A stretch of 29,892 bases of DNA, from positions 1 through 29,892 of the forward strand of contig JAOZOH010000032.1 in the NCBI GenBank assembly GCA_029933365.1, read 5' to 3'. The stretch comes from Desulfuromusa sp. (GTDB lineage: Bacteria > Desulfobacterota > Desulfuromonadia > Desulfuromonadales > Geopsychrobacteraceae). How positions within the stretch are numbered: position 1 is the stretch's first letter; every line of letters begins with the position of its first letter. Below the pieces are notes generated by a model. The model saw only the letters and a program-made list of their open reading frames with translations. It was not told where the DNA came from and did no database searches. Below are positions 1 to 7,680 of this stretch, piece after piece. The position numbers were made by a program, and so were the translations under genes.

Positions 1-70
1 TTACACGGGCTGGATTATCCAGCTTGTCTGCACCAGCTTGCTTGGCGCACTCATAGCAACTCCTTTTCAT
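1..70 (-). CDS. Possible N-terminus of a small Cys-rich protein, cut by window edge
   Basis: Reading leftwards from an ATG at 68-70, a frame stays open to the window edge and gives 23 residues beginning MKRSCYECAKQ. A CxxC pair at residues 5 and 8 would suit a small zinc-ribbon or metal-binding start, but this is too little to assign a family. No convincing Shine-Dalgarno sequence precedes this ATG. A second ATG at 52-54 in another frame does have an AAGGAG in front, but gives only 17 codons before a stop. It could be a real gene start or chance; the sequence left of the window decides. Confidence 0.3.
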   Translation of the reverse strand, partial: MKRSCYECAKQAGADKLDNPARV

Positions 71-289
71 CTGTTGTTTATTGAACCCGGCAATTGAACA
101 GATCTCAAGACAGTAATATTTACAGTTTAACAGAGTAACGACTGATGGACAGCTCCAGAGCATAATCTATCCAATATTTAGGGAGATGAACCAATCAGAC
201 ATGTTTTCACTGTAGGTTCTTGTGAAGTTCAGCAGGTTGCGACAATAAGGCACTTGCCCTGCCGCTCAGCAACTGGCATAGTCCCGCCC
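71..289. other. Intergenic stretch without a visible gene
   Basis: About 220 bases between the leftward frame at the edge and the radical SAM gene. I see no ORF with a ribosome binding site, no strong -35/-10 pair and no clear terminator. It should hold the promoter of the radical SAM gene, but I cannot place it. Confidence 0.4.
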
Positions 290-1234
290 ATGCGAAAAAA
301 AGCCTTTAATCTCTACTCAACCTATCTGAAACAGCACTTCGGTGGAAGAGTCCATAAAATCTCCATTGATGCTGGATTTGGCTGCCCAAACCGTCAAGGT
401 GGACGTGATGCCCATGGCTGTATTTTCTGCGATCCGGGCGGATCCGGGGCAGTTGGCATCGAACGCAGTGAATCGATTGCCGCGCAGATAGAGCATGCCA
501 AAGAATTGATGCGGAGAAAGTACCGCGCCAAGCGGTTCATCGCCTACTTTCAACCTTTCACCAATACCTTTGCTCCGGTTCCCCACCTGCGTGACTGTTA
601 CGATCAGGCTCTGGCGGTGGAGGATGTCGTCGGCCTGGCAATTGGCACCCGTCCAGATTGCCTGCCGGAGCCAGTTGTTGATCTTCTGGAAGAATATCAC
701 CAGAAAACCGATTTTTGGTTGGAATTAGGACTACAGAGTATTCACGATAGATCTCTCGAGTATTTGCAACGTGGACATGATTACGCCTGTTTTCTCGATG
801 CCTATCAGCGTGCTAAACAGAGGGGCTTGCGGATTTGTGCCCATGTCATACTGGGGCTTCCTGGTGAAAGTCGCGATGACATTCTGGCGACTGCCGATGA
901 AGTGGCACGCCTGAATGTAGATGGAATCAAGCTCCATCTCCTCCACATCCTTAACGGCACCCCTTTGGGTGAGTTATATAAACAGGGTCAGGTGCCAATA
1001 TTGGAAAGGGAGGAATACGTTGAGCTGGTCGTTGATTTCGTCGAACGCTTACCACCAGATACTTTGATCCACAGACTCACTGGTGATGGGCCGCGCGAAA
1101 TCCTGCTGGCGCCCATCTGGTCGATGAACAAGTGGGAAGTGCTCAATGCGATTGATGCTGAATTGGAACGGCGTGGTTCAAAACAGGGAGATAAATATAG
1201 GGGAAACCAGCAAAATAAGGCTGAAGGTATTTAG
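290..1234 (+). CDS. YhcC-type radical SAM protein (TIGR01212 family)
   Basis: A radical SAM enzyme of the YhcC/TIGR01212 family, which uses a [4Fe-4S] cluster to cleave S-adenosylmethionine; the physiological substrate of the family is not established. From the ATG at 290 the cysteines are C32, C44 and C47, that is C-x11-C-x2-C, the spacing seen in YhcC rather than the classic CxxxCxxC. Further family blocks are GTRPDC, ELGLQS, HVILGLPGE and the C-terminal RLTGDGPRE. The frame could also begin at a TTG at 254, which has AAGG only three bases before it. I prefer ATG 290 because homology to the family starts right there (KAFNLYSTYLK, then GGRVHKISID), although it has no obvious Shine-Dalgarno sequence. 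Length (about 314 residues) fits the family. It stands alone, followed by 500 bases without a large gene. Confidence 0.88.
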   Translation: MRKKAFNLYSTYLKQHFGGRVHKISIDAGFGCPNRQGGRDAHGCIFCDPGGSGAVGIERSESIAAQIEHAKELMRRKYRAKRFIAYFQPFTNTFAPVPHLRDCYDQALAVEDVVGLAIGTRPDCLPEPVVDLLEEYHQKTDFWLELGLQSIHDRSLEYLQRGHDYACFLDAYQRAKQRGLRICAHVILGLPGESRDDILATADEVARLNVDGIKLHLLHILNGTPLGELYKQGQVPILEREEYVELVVDFVERLPPDTLIHRLTGDGPREILLAPIWSMNKWEVLNAIDAELERRGSKQGDKYRGNQQNKAEGI

Positions 1235-1344
1235 GCTTTTAGGTTTTAATCCTACAGCCTAATAGACTACAGTCTAAACAGCTTTCATTGCCGCAGGTTA
1301 CTCACTAATTCAGGCAATACAGGAAGTAAAATTGGTAAGGAATC

Positions 1345-1460
1345 GGCACACGCTCCGCGGCAGCGGAGATGATCTGACTACAACCCGCTCAGGAGCGGAT
1401 AGAAGTGGACACTGCGATTTCTGAACTCTCCAGAGGTGGGGTGGCCCCACTCCAGGAAAT
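1345..1460. other. Cluster of three GC-rich stem-loops in an intergenic gap
   Basis: Three short inverted repeats follow one another: CTCCGC/GCGGAG with a 4-base loop near 1351-1366, CCGCTC/GAGCGG near 1385-1398, and GTGGGG/CCCCAC with a 3-base loop near 1437-1451, the last enclosed by GATTTC/GAAATC. None is followed by a T run on either strand, so they are not ordinary terminators. A structured RNA is possible; I do not recognise a known family. Confidence 0.4.
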
Positions 1461-1514
1461 CAGCATTAACGATGCCCAAACAAGACTAATGAGTAAAATT
1501 ACTAAACGAAACAT
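1389..1514 (-). CDS. Possible 41-residue single-pass membrane protein
   Basis: On the minus strand an ATG at 1512-1514 opens 41 codons ending in TGA at 1389. An AGGTGGA sits about seven bases upstream, a reasonable ribosome binding site. The first 20 residues (MFRLVILLISLVWASLMLIS) are strongly hydrophobic, fitting a membrane anchor or uncleaved signal; the rest is short, polar and proline-containing. I do not recognise a family. The stop codon lies inside a small hairpin (CCGCTC/GAGCGG). It may instead be chance in a region rich in inverted repeats; conservation elsewhere would settle it. Confidence 0.35.
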   Translation of the reverse strand: MFRLVILLISLVWASLMLISWSGATPPLESSEIAVSTSIRS

Positions 1515-1557
1515 TAATAGATCCACCTAAAAAATGAGGTGGCTATGCAAAAATTTT

Positions 1558-1645
1558 GACCTCCAAGGCGTAGTGGCTTTTCAGGGGTAAAGACATACAA
1601 TATAGCATGTCGAGATCCTGAAAAGCTGCTATAACACCGGAGGAC
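1558..1645. repeat. Long imperfect palindrome upstream of the Rep helicase gene
   Basis: Arms at 1558-1585 and 1617-1645 are inverted copies. The inner 15 positions (1571-1585 with 1617-1631) pair completely, including two G-U pairs, and the outer ends (GACCTCC and GGAGGAC) match again. The 31-base loop contains a second inverted pair, GACAT/ATGTC. A separate hairpin (CGCCAT/ATGGCG, with flanking GCG/CGC and one bulged A) follows at 1655-1678. This could be a MITE remnant or a structured transcript leader. There is no T run to suggest a terminator. Confidence 0.55.
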
Positions 1646-1735
1646 GACCTTTTTGCGACGCCATCAAACATGGCGCGCAATCTAACAGAAGAATTATCCT
1701 GAATCAACAACTATATAGCAGAATGTGATTAGATA

Positions 1736-3775
1736 ATGTTCGACCTTAACAGTCTCAATCCGCAACAACGAAAAGCAGTCACCCACACAGAAGGCTCTCT
1801 ACTCCTTTTGGCTGGAGCTGGATCAGGGAAAACCCGAGTCATTACCTGCCGCATTGCCCATTTGAGGCAACAGGGTATTCCTGCTGAACAAATTCTCGCC
1901 GTCACCTTCACCAACAAAGCAGCTCGGGAAATGCGTGATCGTGTCCAGGACATGATTGGCCGAAACGCTGCCAAAGGGATGGTGATTGCCACTTTTCACT
2001 CTCTGTGTGTCCGCATTCTTAAAGCCCACATTGATCAGCTCGGGTTCAAAAAGAATTTTTCCATCTATGCCGCTGCCGATCAACAACGTTTGGTGCGTGA
2101 TTTGTTGCGTGAGATCGGGGCAAAAAACAGTTCCGCCGATGCGGATCAAATCCTCTGGCGCATCAGTACTGCTAAAAATCACCTCATCACTGCAGAGAGT
2201 TATCAGTCCAGCGATCGGGATCCGATCACATCCTTGGTCGCCGCAATTTACCCGCGCTATCAACGATCGCTTAAAGCTTTCAATGCTGTTGATTTTGATG
2301 ATCTGTTGATGTTTACGGTACAGCTTCTGGAACAACATCCCGACATACAAAGGCACTATTGTGAGCGTTTTCAGTATCAAATGGTCGATGAATATCAGGA
2401 TACCAACCCGGTTCAATATCGATTATTGAAATTGTTGGCAAGCGGTCATGGCAATTTATGCGTGGTCGGTGACGATGATCAGTCTATCTACGCTTTCCGC
2501 GGGGCCGATGTCGCTAATATTCTCGATTTTGAAAAAGATTTTCCCCACACCAAAGTAATCAAACTGGAACAAAATTACCGCTCGACAGGGAATATTCTCA
2601 ACGCTGCCAACGCGGTGATAAAAAACAATCTACAACGGAAAGAAAAGGCGCTCTGGACTGCCAGTGGCGCAGGAGACAAGCTTAATTATCAGCTCTGTGA
2701 AGATGGCGAAGATGAAGCTCGGCAGGTGATGGAACGGATTCATACCGAAAAATACCGGAGCAAACTTGCCTATGGTGATTTTGCTATTCTCTACCGCACC
2801 AACAGTCAATCCCGCGCCTTTGAGGAACAATTGCGCTACGAAAATATCCCCTACGTTCTAATTGGCGGGCAACAGTTTTTTGATCGCAAAGAAATCAAGG
2901 ATGTCGTCGCCTACCTCAAGGTCATCCAGAATCCTGCAGATGAGGTCAATCTACTGCGAATTCTAAATTATCCCAAACGTGGTATTGGCACCGGAAGCAT
3001 TGATCGAATTATTCGTTATTCTGCCGACAAGAAAATATCTCTCTGGAAAGTTTTACAACAAGTCTCTCTGGTAGAAGATATAAATGATCGCACCGCTATT
3101 GCCTGCAGCAACTTTGTTGACCTGATCCAACGCTATCAAAAATGGTTTGCGCAACCTCTCCGGCTGCAGGAGACGCTCCTGGGGATGATGACTGAACTGA
3201 AGCTGGCAGAGGAAATTTATCGGCAGGAAAAAGATCCTCAGATTGCTCTGCGCCGGGTGACAAATCAGGAAGAGCTACTGAATAGCATGGCGATCTATCT
3301 GGAGCGGACCCCCCACCCTGTTCTGGCTGGTTTTCTCGACCGGATATCACTGTTTGATGATGAAGTTTCTGGAAAAAATGACAAAGAGAGCAAGCTGGCA
3401 CTTGATGCCGTGACGCTGATGAGTTTACATTCAAGCAAAGGGCTGGAATTCCCGGTGGTCTTTTTGACTGGAGTGGAAGAAGGATTTTTACCGCACAAAA
3501 AATCAATCTACGAAACTTTTGATATCGATGAAGAGCGTCGCCTCTGCTACGTTGGCATCACCCGGGCACAACAACAACTGTTTCTTTCCGGCGCACAACA
3601 GCGGCGCAAGTATGGCAAGCTGGAACAGCGGGAACCAAGCCGGTTTCTCTGCGAAATTCCAGAAGAGCTGTTACAAAAATCGGTCGGAGAGCAACCCCAC
3701 AACACGACCCCGGAAGAAGAAACGGCCAGTGCCAATAGCTTTTTTGACAATATTAGTCAGATGTTTGGGGATTAA
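1736..3775 (+). CDS. rep: ATP-dependent DNA helicase, Rep type (UvrD/Rep/PcrA superfamily 1)
   Basis: A 3'-5' SF1A helicase that unwinds DNA ahead of replication forks or during repair. Motifs occur in order: Q motif LNPQQRKAV (7-15), Walker A AGAGSGKT (26-33), Ia TFTNKAAREM (57-66), motif II DEYQD (218-222), motif III GDDDQSIYAFRG (245-256), motif IV LEQNYRST, motif V LHSSKGLEFPVV and motif VI RRLCYVGITRAQ. The 679-residue length and the wording of motif III and of the C-terminal REPSRFLCEIP block resemble E. coli Rep (673 residues) more than UvrD or PcrA. PcrA/UvrD-type naming would also be defensible. The ATG at 1736 has only a weak ribosome binding site but aligns with the family N-terminus. 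The gene is preceded by a structured 500-base gap and followed by a palindromic repeat, so it is probably monocistronic. Confidence 0.9.
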   Translation: MFDLNSLNPQQRKAVTHTEGSLLLLAGAGSGKTRVITCRIAHLRQQGIPAEQILAVTFTNKAAREMRDRVQDMIGRNAAKGMVIATFHSLCVRILKAHIDQLGFKKNFSIYAAADQQRLVRDLLREIGAKNSSADADQILWRISTAKNHLITAESYQSSDRDPITSLVAAIYPRYQRSLKAFNAVDFDDLLMFTVQLLEQHPDIQRHYCERFQYQMVDEYQDTNPVQYRLLKLLASGHGNLCVVGDDDQSIYAFRGADVANILDFEKDFPHTKVIKLEQNYRSTGNILNAANAVIKNNLQRKEKALWTASGAGDKLNYQLCEDGEDEARQVMERIHTEKYRSKLAYGDFAILYRTNSQSRAFEEQLRYENIPYVLIGGQQFFDRKEIKDVVAYLKVIQNPADEVNLLRILNYPKRGIGTGSIDRIIRYSADKKISLWKVLQQVSLVEDINDRTAIACSNFVDLIQRYQKWFAQPLRLQETLLGMMTELKLAEEIYRQEKDPQIALRRVTNQEELLNSMAIYLERTPHPVLAGFLDRISLFDDEVSGKNDKESKLALDAVTLMSLHSSKGLEFPVVFLTGVEEGFLPHKKSIYETFDIDEERRLCYVGITRAQQQLFLSGAQQRRKYGKLEQREPSRFLCEIPEELLQKSVGEQPHNTTPEEETASANSFFDNISQMFGD

Positions 3776-3803
3776 CACAATGCACACATGATTCGGAAAT
3801 AAT

Positions 3804-3925
3804 CCCCTCTCCATGAGGGAGAGGGCTAGGGTGAGGGGGAAGAGTTTATCACCATGTTCTTAGGTAGCTTTACCAGAGTACCCCCTCATCCGGCCTACGG
3901 CCACCTTCTCCCTCATGGAGAAGGG
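3804..3925. repeat. REP/MITE-like palindromic intergenic repeat
   Basis: The left arm begins CCCCTCTCCATGAGGGAGAG and runs to about 3842; the right arm (3881-3925) is its near inverse, ending CTCCCTCATGGAGAAGGG, with an extra CCGGCCTACGGCC hairpin inside. Each arm also folds on itself (CTCTCC/GGAGAG type). About 38 bases separate the arms. Repeats rich in CCCTCTCC/GGAGAGGG followed by GGTGAGGG are common extragenic palindromes in proteobacterial genomes. It fills the gap between the helicase and the OsmC gene and could act as an mRNA end or stabiliser. Confidence 0.75.
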
Positions 3926-3968
3926 TTGAGCAAAAAATAGATTTCACATAATAAAAAGGAGAATAGTT

Positions 3969-4361
3969 ATGTCGATGATTAAAGCAACATTTCCTGGAGG
4001 GGCACTGGTTACAGCACATTTCGGTAAATTTGAAGTTCTCACTGATCAACCCGAAGAAGATGGTGGGGCCGATTCTGCTCCAGAACCTTATATGCTGTTT
4101 TTAGCTTCCATTGTCACCTGTGCCGGTTTTTATGTGCAACGCTTCTGCCAGCAACGAAAATTATCTACAGAAGGGATGACAATGACTCTGGATATTGAAC
4201 GCAACCCAGAGATGCGCCGTCTGGAAAAAGTAAAAATGGCAATCCAACTCCCCGAAGGATTCCCAGAAAAATACAAAAAAGCCGTTATCCGTGCCGCCGG
4301 AATGTGTTCAGTCAAAAAAGCGATCGCAGACCCACCAGAATTTGAGGTGATTACAGAATAG
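3969..4361 (+). CDS. OsmC/Ohr-family protein
   Basis: A 130-residue member of the OsmC superfamily, whose better known members are thiol-dependent peroxidases that reduce organic hydroperoxides in the cytoplasm. The two family cysteines are visible: C51 in SIVTCAGFY and C113 in AGMCSVKKAI. The conserved stretch PEPYMLFLASIVTC around the first cysteine is typical. Length is near the usual 130-145. The start is fixed by AAGGAG six to eight bases before the ATG. Many family members of this subtype are annotated only as OsmC-like, and whether this one is a peroxidase, or another member with a different role, cannot be read from the sequence. It is likely transcribed alone, with a palindromic repeat upstream and a hairpin just downstream. 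Confidence 0.85.
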   Translation: MSMIKATFPGGALVTAHFGKFEVLTDQPEEDGGADSAPEPYMLFLASIVTCAGFYVQRFCQQRKLSTEGMTMTLDIERNPEMRRLEKVKMAIQLPEGFPEKYKKAVIRAAGMCSVKKAIADPPEFEVITE

Positions 4362-4365
4362 AAAT

Positions 4366-4410
4366 CAGCGGTAGACATTGACCAGAAAAACCCTTTAATA
4401 TCTACCGCTG
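4366..4410 (+). terminator. Hairpin just after the OsmC gene, possible terminator
   Basis: A perfect 10-base inverted repeat (CAGCGGTAGA at 4366-4375, TCTACCGCTG at 4401-4410) with a 25-base loop begins five bases after the OsmC stop codon. The loop is long and there is no T run, so a Rho-independent terminator is only a possibility; an mRNA 3'-end stabiliser or a protein binding site fits equally well. Confidence 0.35.
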
Positions 4411-4483
4411 CTTATCTCAATTCATACCTCCCTGTTAGCATAACTCACTGAATTCATAACTTTTCTTCCATTGGTCACTTGCT

Positions 4484-4511
4484 TTGCAAAAAAGTGGTGA
4501 TTAAATATACA
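4484..4511 (+). promoter_or_regulatory. Candidate sigma70 promoter of the GlpA-like operon
   Basis: TTGCAA at 4484-4489 and TATACA at 4506-4511 are separated by 16 bases, upstream of the ATG at 4568. Each hexamer matches four of six consensus bases. This is the best pair I could find in the gap. Confidence 0.35.
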
Positions 4512-4567
4512 TATCAGTCTCATTCCTGATCCTTAGCCTAACTTGGCTCAAACCCTGGAGACCATAA

Positions 4568-6013
4568 ATGTATGACGTCATCATCATCGGTGGTGGAATC
4601 GTCGGCTGTGCTTTGGCTCGAGAACTGTCTCGCTACGATCTGCGGCTAGCTCTGATTGAAAAAGAGGTCGAGGTCGGCTTTGAAACCAGTAAAACCAACT
4701 CAGGAATCATCCATGCTGGCCATCATTCCCCCCCGGACACCCTTAAGGGAAAATTCGAGTGGGCTGGCAACCAACTGTGGGACGATCTTGCCAGAGATCT
4801 GAAGTTCGGTTTTAAACGGATTGGTGAACTGCTCATTGCCCAGAGAACTGAAGATCTACACCACCTGGAGAATCTCAAAAAGCAAGGGGAGTCCAGAGGT
4901 GTAACCGGCCTGGAAATCTGGAAATCAAAACGGATTCAAAAAGAAGAACCCAATCTCAGCCACTCTATTCTTCAAGCTCTCCATGCACCAACCGCTGCTG
5001 TTATCAATCCTTATGAGGCCTGCTTCGGACTGATTGAATGTGCCCGCCAAAATGACGCTGAACTCTGCTGTGGTCATCCGGTGGTTTCCATCAATCGGAA
5101 TGATGATGGATTCTCCATTCGAACACCGCAGAAAAACTTTCAGACCCGCATCGTTATTAATGCAGCCGGGATAGTTGCCGATCAGATCGCTGCCATGGTT
5201 GATGTCGATAATTTTAAAATCTTTCCCCGCAAGGGTGAGGAATACATGTTGGATCGTCGCCTGCAGGGGATTGTCTCTCACCTGATTTTTCCGACACCCA
5301 CAGCCACCAGCAAAGGTGTTCTGATTATCCCAACGGTCGATGGTCCCATCATGGTCGGCCCGACCGCAGAGGATGTCATTAATCGTGAAGATTTGTCGAC
5401 AAGCTTTAGTGGAGCAGAAAAAATCTTCGCATCGGTACGCAAATATTGTCCAGCAATCTCCGAACGGGACACTATTACCGAGTTTGCCGGTCTGCGGGCA
5501 GTCTCAAATACAAACGATTTTGTTATCGAGCCATCCCCAGTTAAAGGCTTCTATAATGTCGCAGGGATTCAATCTCCAGGGCTCACTGCAGCGCCCGCCA
5601 TTGCCACTTACGTCACAGAAATGCTGCGTGCTGATGGTCTCAGCCTGGTGGAAAAAACAGCTTGGAAGGCGGATATTGACGGACCTCCCCACTTCGCCCA
5701 GATGACTCCAAAAGAGCGAAAAGCCGCAATTAAAAGAGACCCGGCATATGGGCGCATAGTTTGCCGCTGTGAATCAATCACAGAGGCAGAAATCCTCTAC
5801 GCAATCAGACATGGAGCTCGCACCCTTGATGGAGTGAAGTTCCGGGTTCGTGCTGGAATGGGGCGCTGCCAGGGCGGTTTTTGCACCACGCGGGTTATGG
5901 ATCTCCTCTCACAATCATTAGGTATCCCTCAGCATGAAATCACGAAGCGTGGTCAGGGGTCAGAGATTTGCATCGCACGACATGACAATCTGTCAACGCA
6001 GGATGGCAAATGA
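4568..6013 (+). CDS. GlpA-like FAD-dependent dehydrogenase with C-terminal [2Fe-2S] domain
   Basis: A DAO-family FAD oxidoreductase related to anaerobic glycerol-3-phosphate dehydrogenase subunit A and L-2-hydroxyglutarate oxidase. The N-terminal dinucleotide fold is VIIIGGGIVGCALARELS (4-21), and SGIIHAGHH (45-53) is the substrate-side loop of the family. A C-terminal BFD-like domain carries C399-x-C401 and C434-x4-C439, expected to hold a [2Fe-2S] cluster. At 481 residues it is shorter than E. coli GlpA (542) but matches the GlpA-like proteins found in three-gene clusters with a second flavoprotein and a DUF1667 protein, exactly the order here. It overlaps the next gene by four bases (ATGA). 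TGGAG lies seven bases before the start. Glycerol 3-phosphate is the likely substrate, but another 2-hydroxy acid cannot be excluded, since no glpK or glpF is in view. Confidence 0.82.
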   Translation: MYDVIIIGGGIVGCALARELSRYDLRLALIEKEVEVGFETSKTNSGIIHAGHHSPPDTLKGKFEWAGNQLWDDLARDLKFGFKRIGELLIAQRTEDLHHLENLKKQGESRGVTGLEIWKSKRIQKEEPNLSHSILQALHAPTAAVINPYEACFGLIECARQNDAELCCGHPVVSINRNDDGFSIRTPQKNFQTRIVINAAGIVADQIAAMVDVDNFKIFPRKGEEYMLDRRLQGIVSHLIFPTPTATSKGVLIIPTVDGPIMVGPTAEDVINREDLSTSFSGAEKIFASVRKYCPAISERDTITEFAGLRAVSNTNDFVIEPSPVKGFYNVAGIQSPGLTAAPAIATYVTEMLRADGLSLVEKTAWKADIDGPPHFAQMTPKERKAAIKRDPAYGRIVCRCESITEAEILYAIRHGARTLDGVKFRVRAGMGRCQGGFCTTRVMDLLSQSLGIPQHEITKRGQGSEICIARHDNLSTQDGK

Positions 6014-7269
6014 AGAATCCACTGAAGAAAAAATATGATGTCGTCATTGTCGGCGGGGGGCCAGCCGGATTAGCAGCAGCACTGGGTGCTCAGGAGTCTG
6101 GGGCAGAATATATTCTGGTTATTGATCGAGAAATTGAAGCAGGTGGTATTCTTAACCAATGTATTCACAGTGGCTTTGGCTTGCACTATTTTAAAGAAGA
6201 ACTCACCGGACCAGAATACGCTGAACGCTTTATTCACAGTGTTTCATCAGGCAATATTGAGATTCTCACCGACTCCTACGTTCTGGATATCAACCCTGCT
6301 CTGCAGTTGGAAGTGATCAGCGGTCGTTATGGGCATTTGAACCTGAAGGCGCGGGCCATTGTCCTGGCTATGGGCTGCCGTGAACGCACCCGCGGCGCAA
6401 TTCGTACCCCAGGATTCAGACCCGCTGGAGTTATGACGGCAGGGTTAGCGCAAAAAATGGTCAATATGAAGGGACTTCTGCCCGGACGCCGCATCGCCAT
6501 CCTTGGTTCTGGAGATATCGGTTTGATCATGGCTCGGCGTTTAATTTTAGAAGGCTGTGAAGTTGTTGGGGTATACGAATTACAACCTTATTCCAACGGC
6601 CTGACCCGCAATGTGGTGCAATGTCTGGAGGACTTCGATATTCCGCTGCATCTCTCGACAACAGTTACCTTCGTTCATGGGCGGAATCGTGTGGAACACC
6701 TGACCATTGCACCAGTTAATGATCAGTTTATCCCTGACTCCAGCCAATCCTGGGACGTTAGCTGCGACACTTTGCTCCTTTCCATCGGCCTGATTCCAGA
6801 AAATGAATTATCAACCAAGCTCCGGCTGCGTATGGATCCAGCCACAGGTGGACCGCACGTGACCAGCACGCTGGAGACCTCCCTGCCCGGAGTCTTTGCC
6901 TGCGGTAATGTGCTTCATGTTCATGACATCGTCGATTTTGTCTCGGAAGAATCTCTGCGTGCAGGTCGATTTGCGGCGGAACTTGCTCTCGGAATGCGCC
7001 GACCCAGCGACAACATTTCACTCCAGGCTGGTGAAAATATCGCCTCCTGTGTTCCCCACTCCCTTTCCCCAGATCGGGAGCAAACTATCTATCTGCGAGT
7101 CAAACATCCGATAAAAAATTGCTTTCTGACTATTGGGAATCGCTATGAGAAAAAATTCCGCATGCTCATCCCCTCAGAGATGATTTGCCTGACCCTCGCC
7201 CCAGAGGTTCTTGATCACTACTTTGGTGAGAAGTTGAAAATTGATGTCCATCCGCAGGAGGGCTCATAA
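6010..7269 (+). CDS. NAD(P)/FAD-dependent oxidoreductase, partner of GlpA-like protein
   Basis: A two-dinucleotide-fold flavoprotein of the pyridine nucleotide-disulfide oxidoreductase superfamily. The FAD site is VVIVGGGPAG (11-20) and the NAD(P) site is AILGSGDIG (163-171); a late FAD block is GVFACGNVLHVHDIVD. There is no CxxxxC redox disulfide; single cysteines occur in NQCIHSGFG (C51) and MGCRERTRGA (C123), both typical of this subgroup. It probably passes electrons between the GlpA-like subunit and a nicotinamide or quinone pool, a role inferred from the cluster. It starts four bases inside the preceding gene and ends directly before the DUF1667 gene, so all three are translationally coupled. 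Confidence 0.83.
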   Translation: MKNPLKKKYDVVIVGGGPAGLAAALGAQESGAEYILVIDREIEAGGILNQCIHSGFGLHYFKEELTGPEYAERFIHSVSSGNIEILTDSYVLDINPALQLEVISGRYGHLNLKARAIVLAMGCRERTRGAIRTPGFRPAGVMTAGLAQKMVNMKGLLPGRRIAILGSGDIGLIMARRLILEGCEVVGVYELQPYSNGLTRNVVQCLEDFDIPLHLSTTVTFVHGRNRVEHLTIAPVNDQFIPDSSQSWDVSCDTLLLSIGLIPENELSTKLRLRMDPATGGPHVTSTLETSLPGVFACGNVLHVHDIVDFVSEESLRAGRFAAELALGMRRPSDNISLQAGENIASCVPHSLSPDREQTIYLRVKHPIKNCFLTIGNRYEKKFRMLIPSEMICLTLAPEVLDHYFGEKLKIDVHPQEGS

Positions 7270-7647
7270 ATGATCGAGAAAAAGCACCTCACCTGCATCG
7301 GCTGCCCAATGAGCTGTCCACTGGAGCTGACTATTGTTGACGGAGAAATTCGCGAAATCGCAGGTAACAGTTGTAAAATCGGGGAGGATTACGCCCGCCA
7401 GGAATACACCGCCCCGCGCAGAATGGTCAGCACAACTGTCACCTGTGTCTCAGGTCTCTGGCCCCGCTTGCCGGTCAAAACAGCAGCAGCCGTTCCAAAA
7501 GATAAAGTCATGGCTGTCGTCCAAGCCTTGCACGCCCTCGAAATAGAAGCACCAGTTCAAATGGGTCATGTTATTTTGGACGATATTGTCGAAACCGGCA
7601 TTGCGGTCATCGCAACCCGGAGCCTTCCCTTTATAAAAGACAATTGA
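7270..7647 (+). CDS. DUF1667 four-cysteine protein
   Basis: A 125-residue DUF1667 protein. Four cysteines near the N-terminus (C9-x2-C12-x3-C16, then C35 in NSCKIGEDYA) look like ligands for an Fe-S cluster or zinc. The rest has the usual family blocks RMVSTTV and LPVKT. DUF1667 genes regularly sit third after a GlpA-like and an NAD(P)/FAD oxidoreductase gene, as here, so it is probably the electron-transfer or assembly subunit of one complex, much as GlpC or GlpB serves GlpA in E. coli. That role is inferred, as the family has no assigned function that I know of. The start codon follows the previous stop with no gap. The next gene converges from the other strand 33 bases downstream. Confidence 0.85.
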   Translation: MIEKKHLTCIGCPMSCPLELTIVDGEIREIAGNSCKIGEDYARQEYTAPRRMVSTTVTCVSGLWPRLPVKTAAAVPKDKVMAVVQALHALEIEAPVQMGHVILDDIVETGIAVIATRSLPFIKDN

Positions 7648-7680
7648 ACAGGTATCTATCGACCATGCGAGCACAAACAT

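Noticed and set aside
1345..1680. Known RNA families (tmRNA, RNase P, 6S, c-di-GMP riboswitch) for the stem-loop region
   Set aside because: None of the conserved core motifs of these families is present.
1823..2416. 197-codon ORF on the minus strand inside the helicase gene
   Set aside because: Antisense to a clear helicase coding sequence, without family motifs or a start signal.
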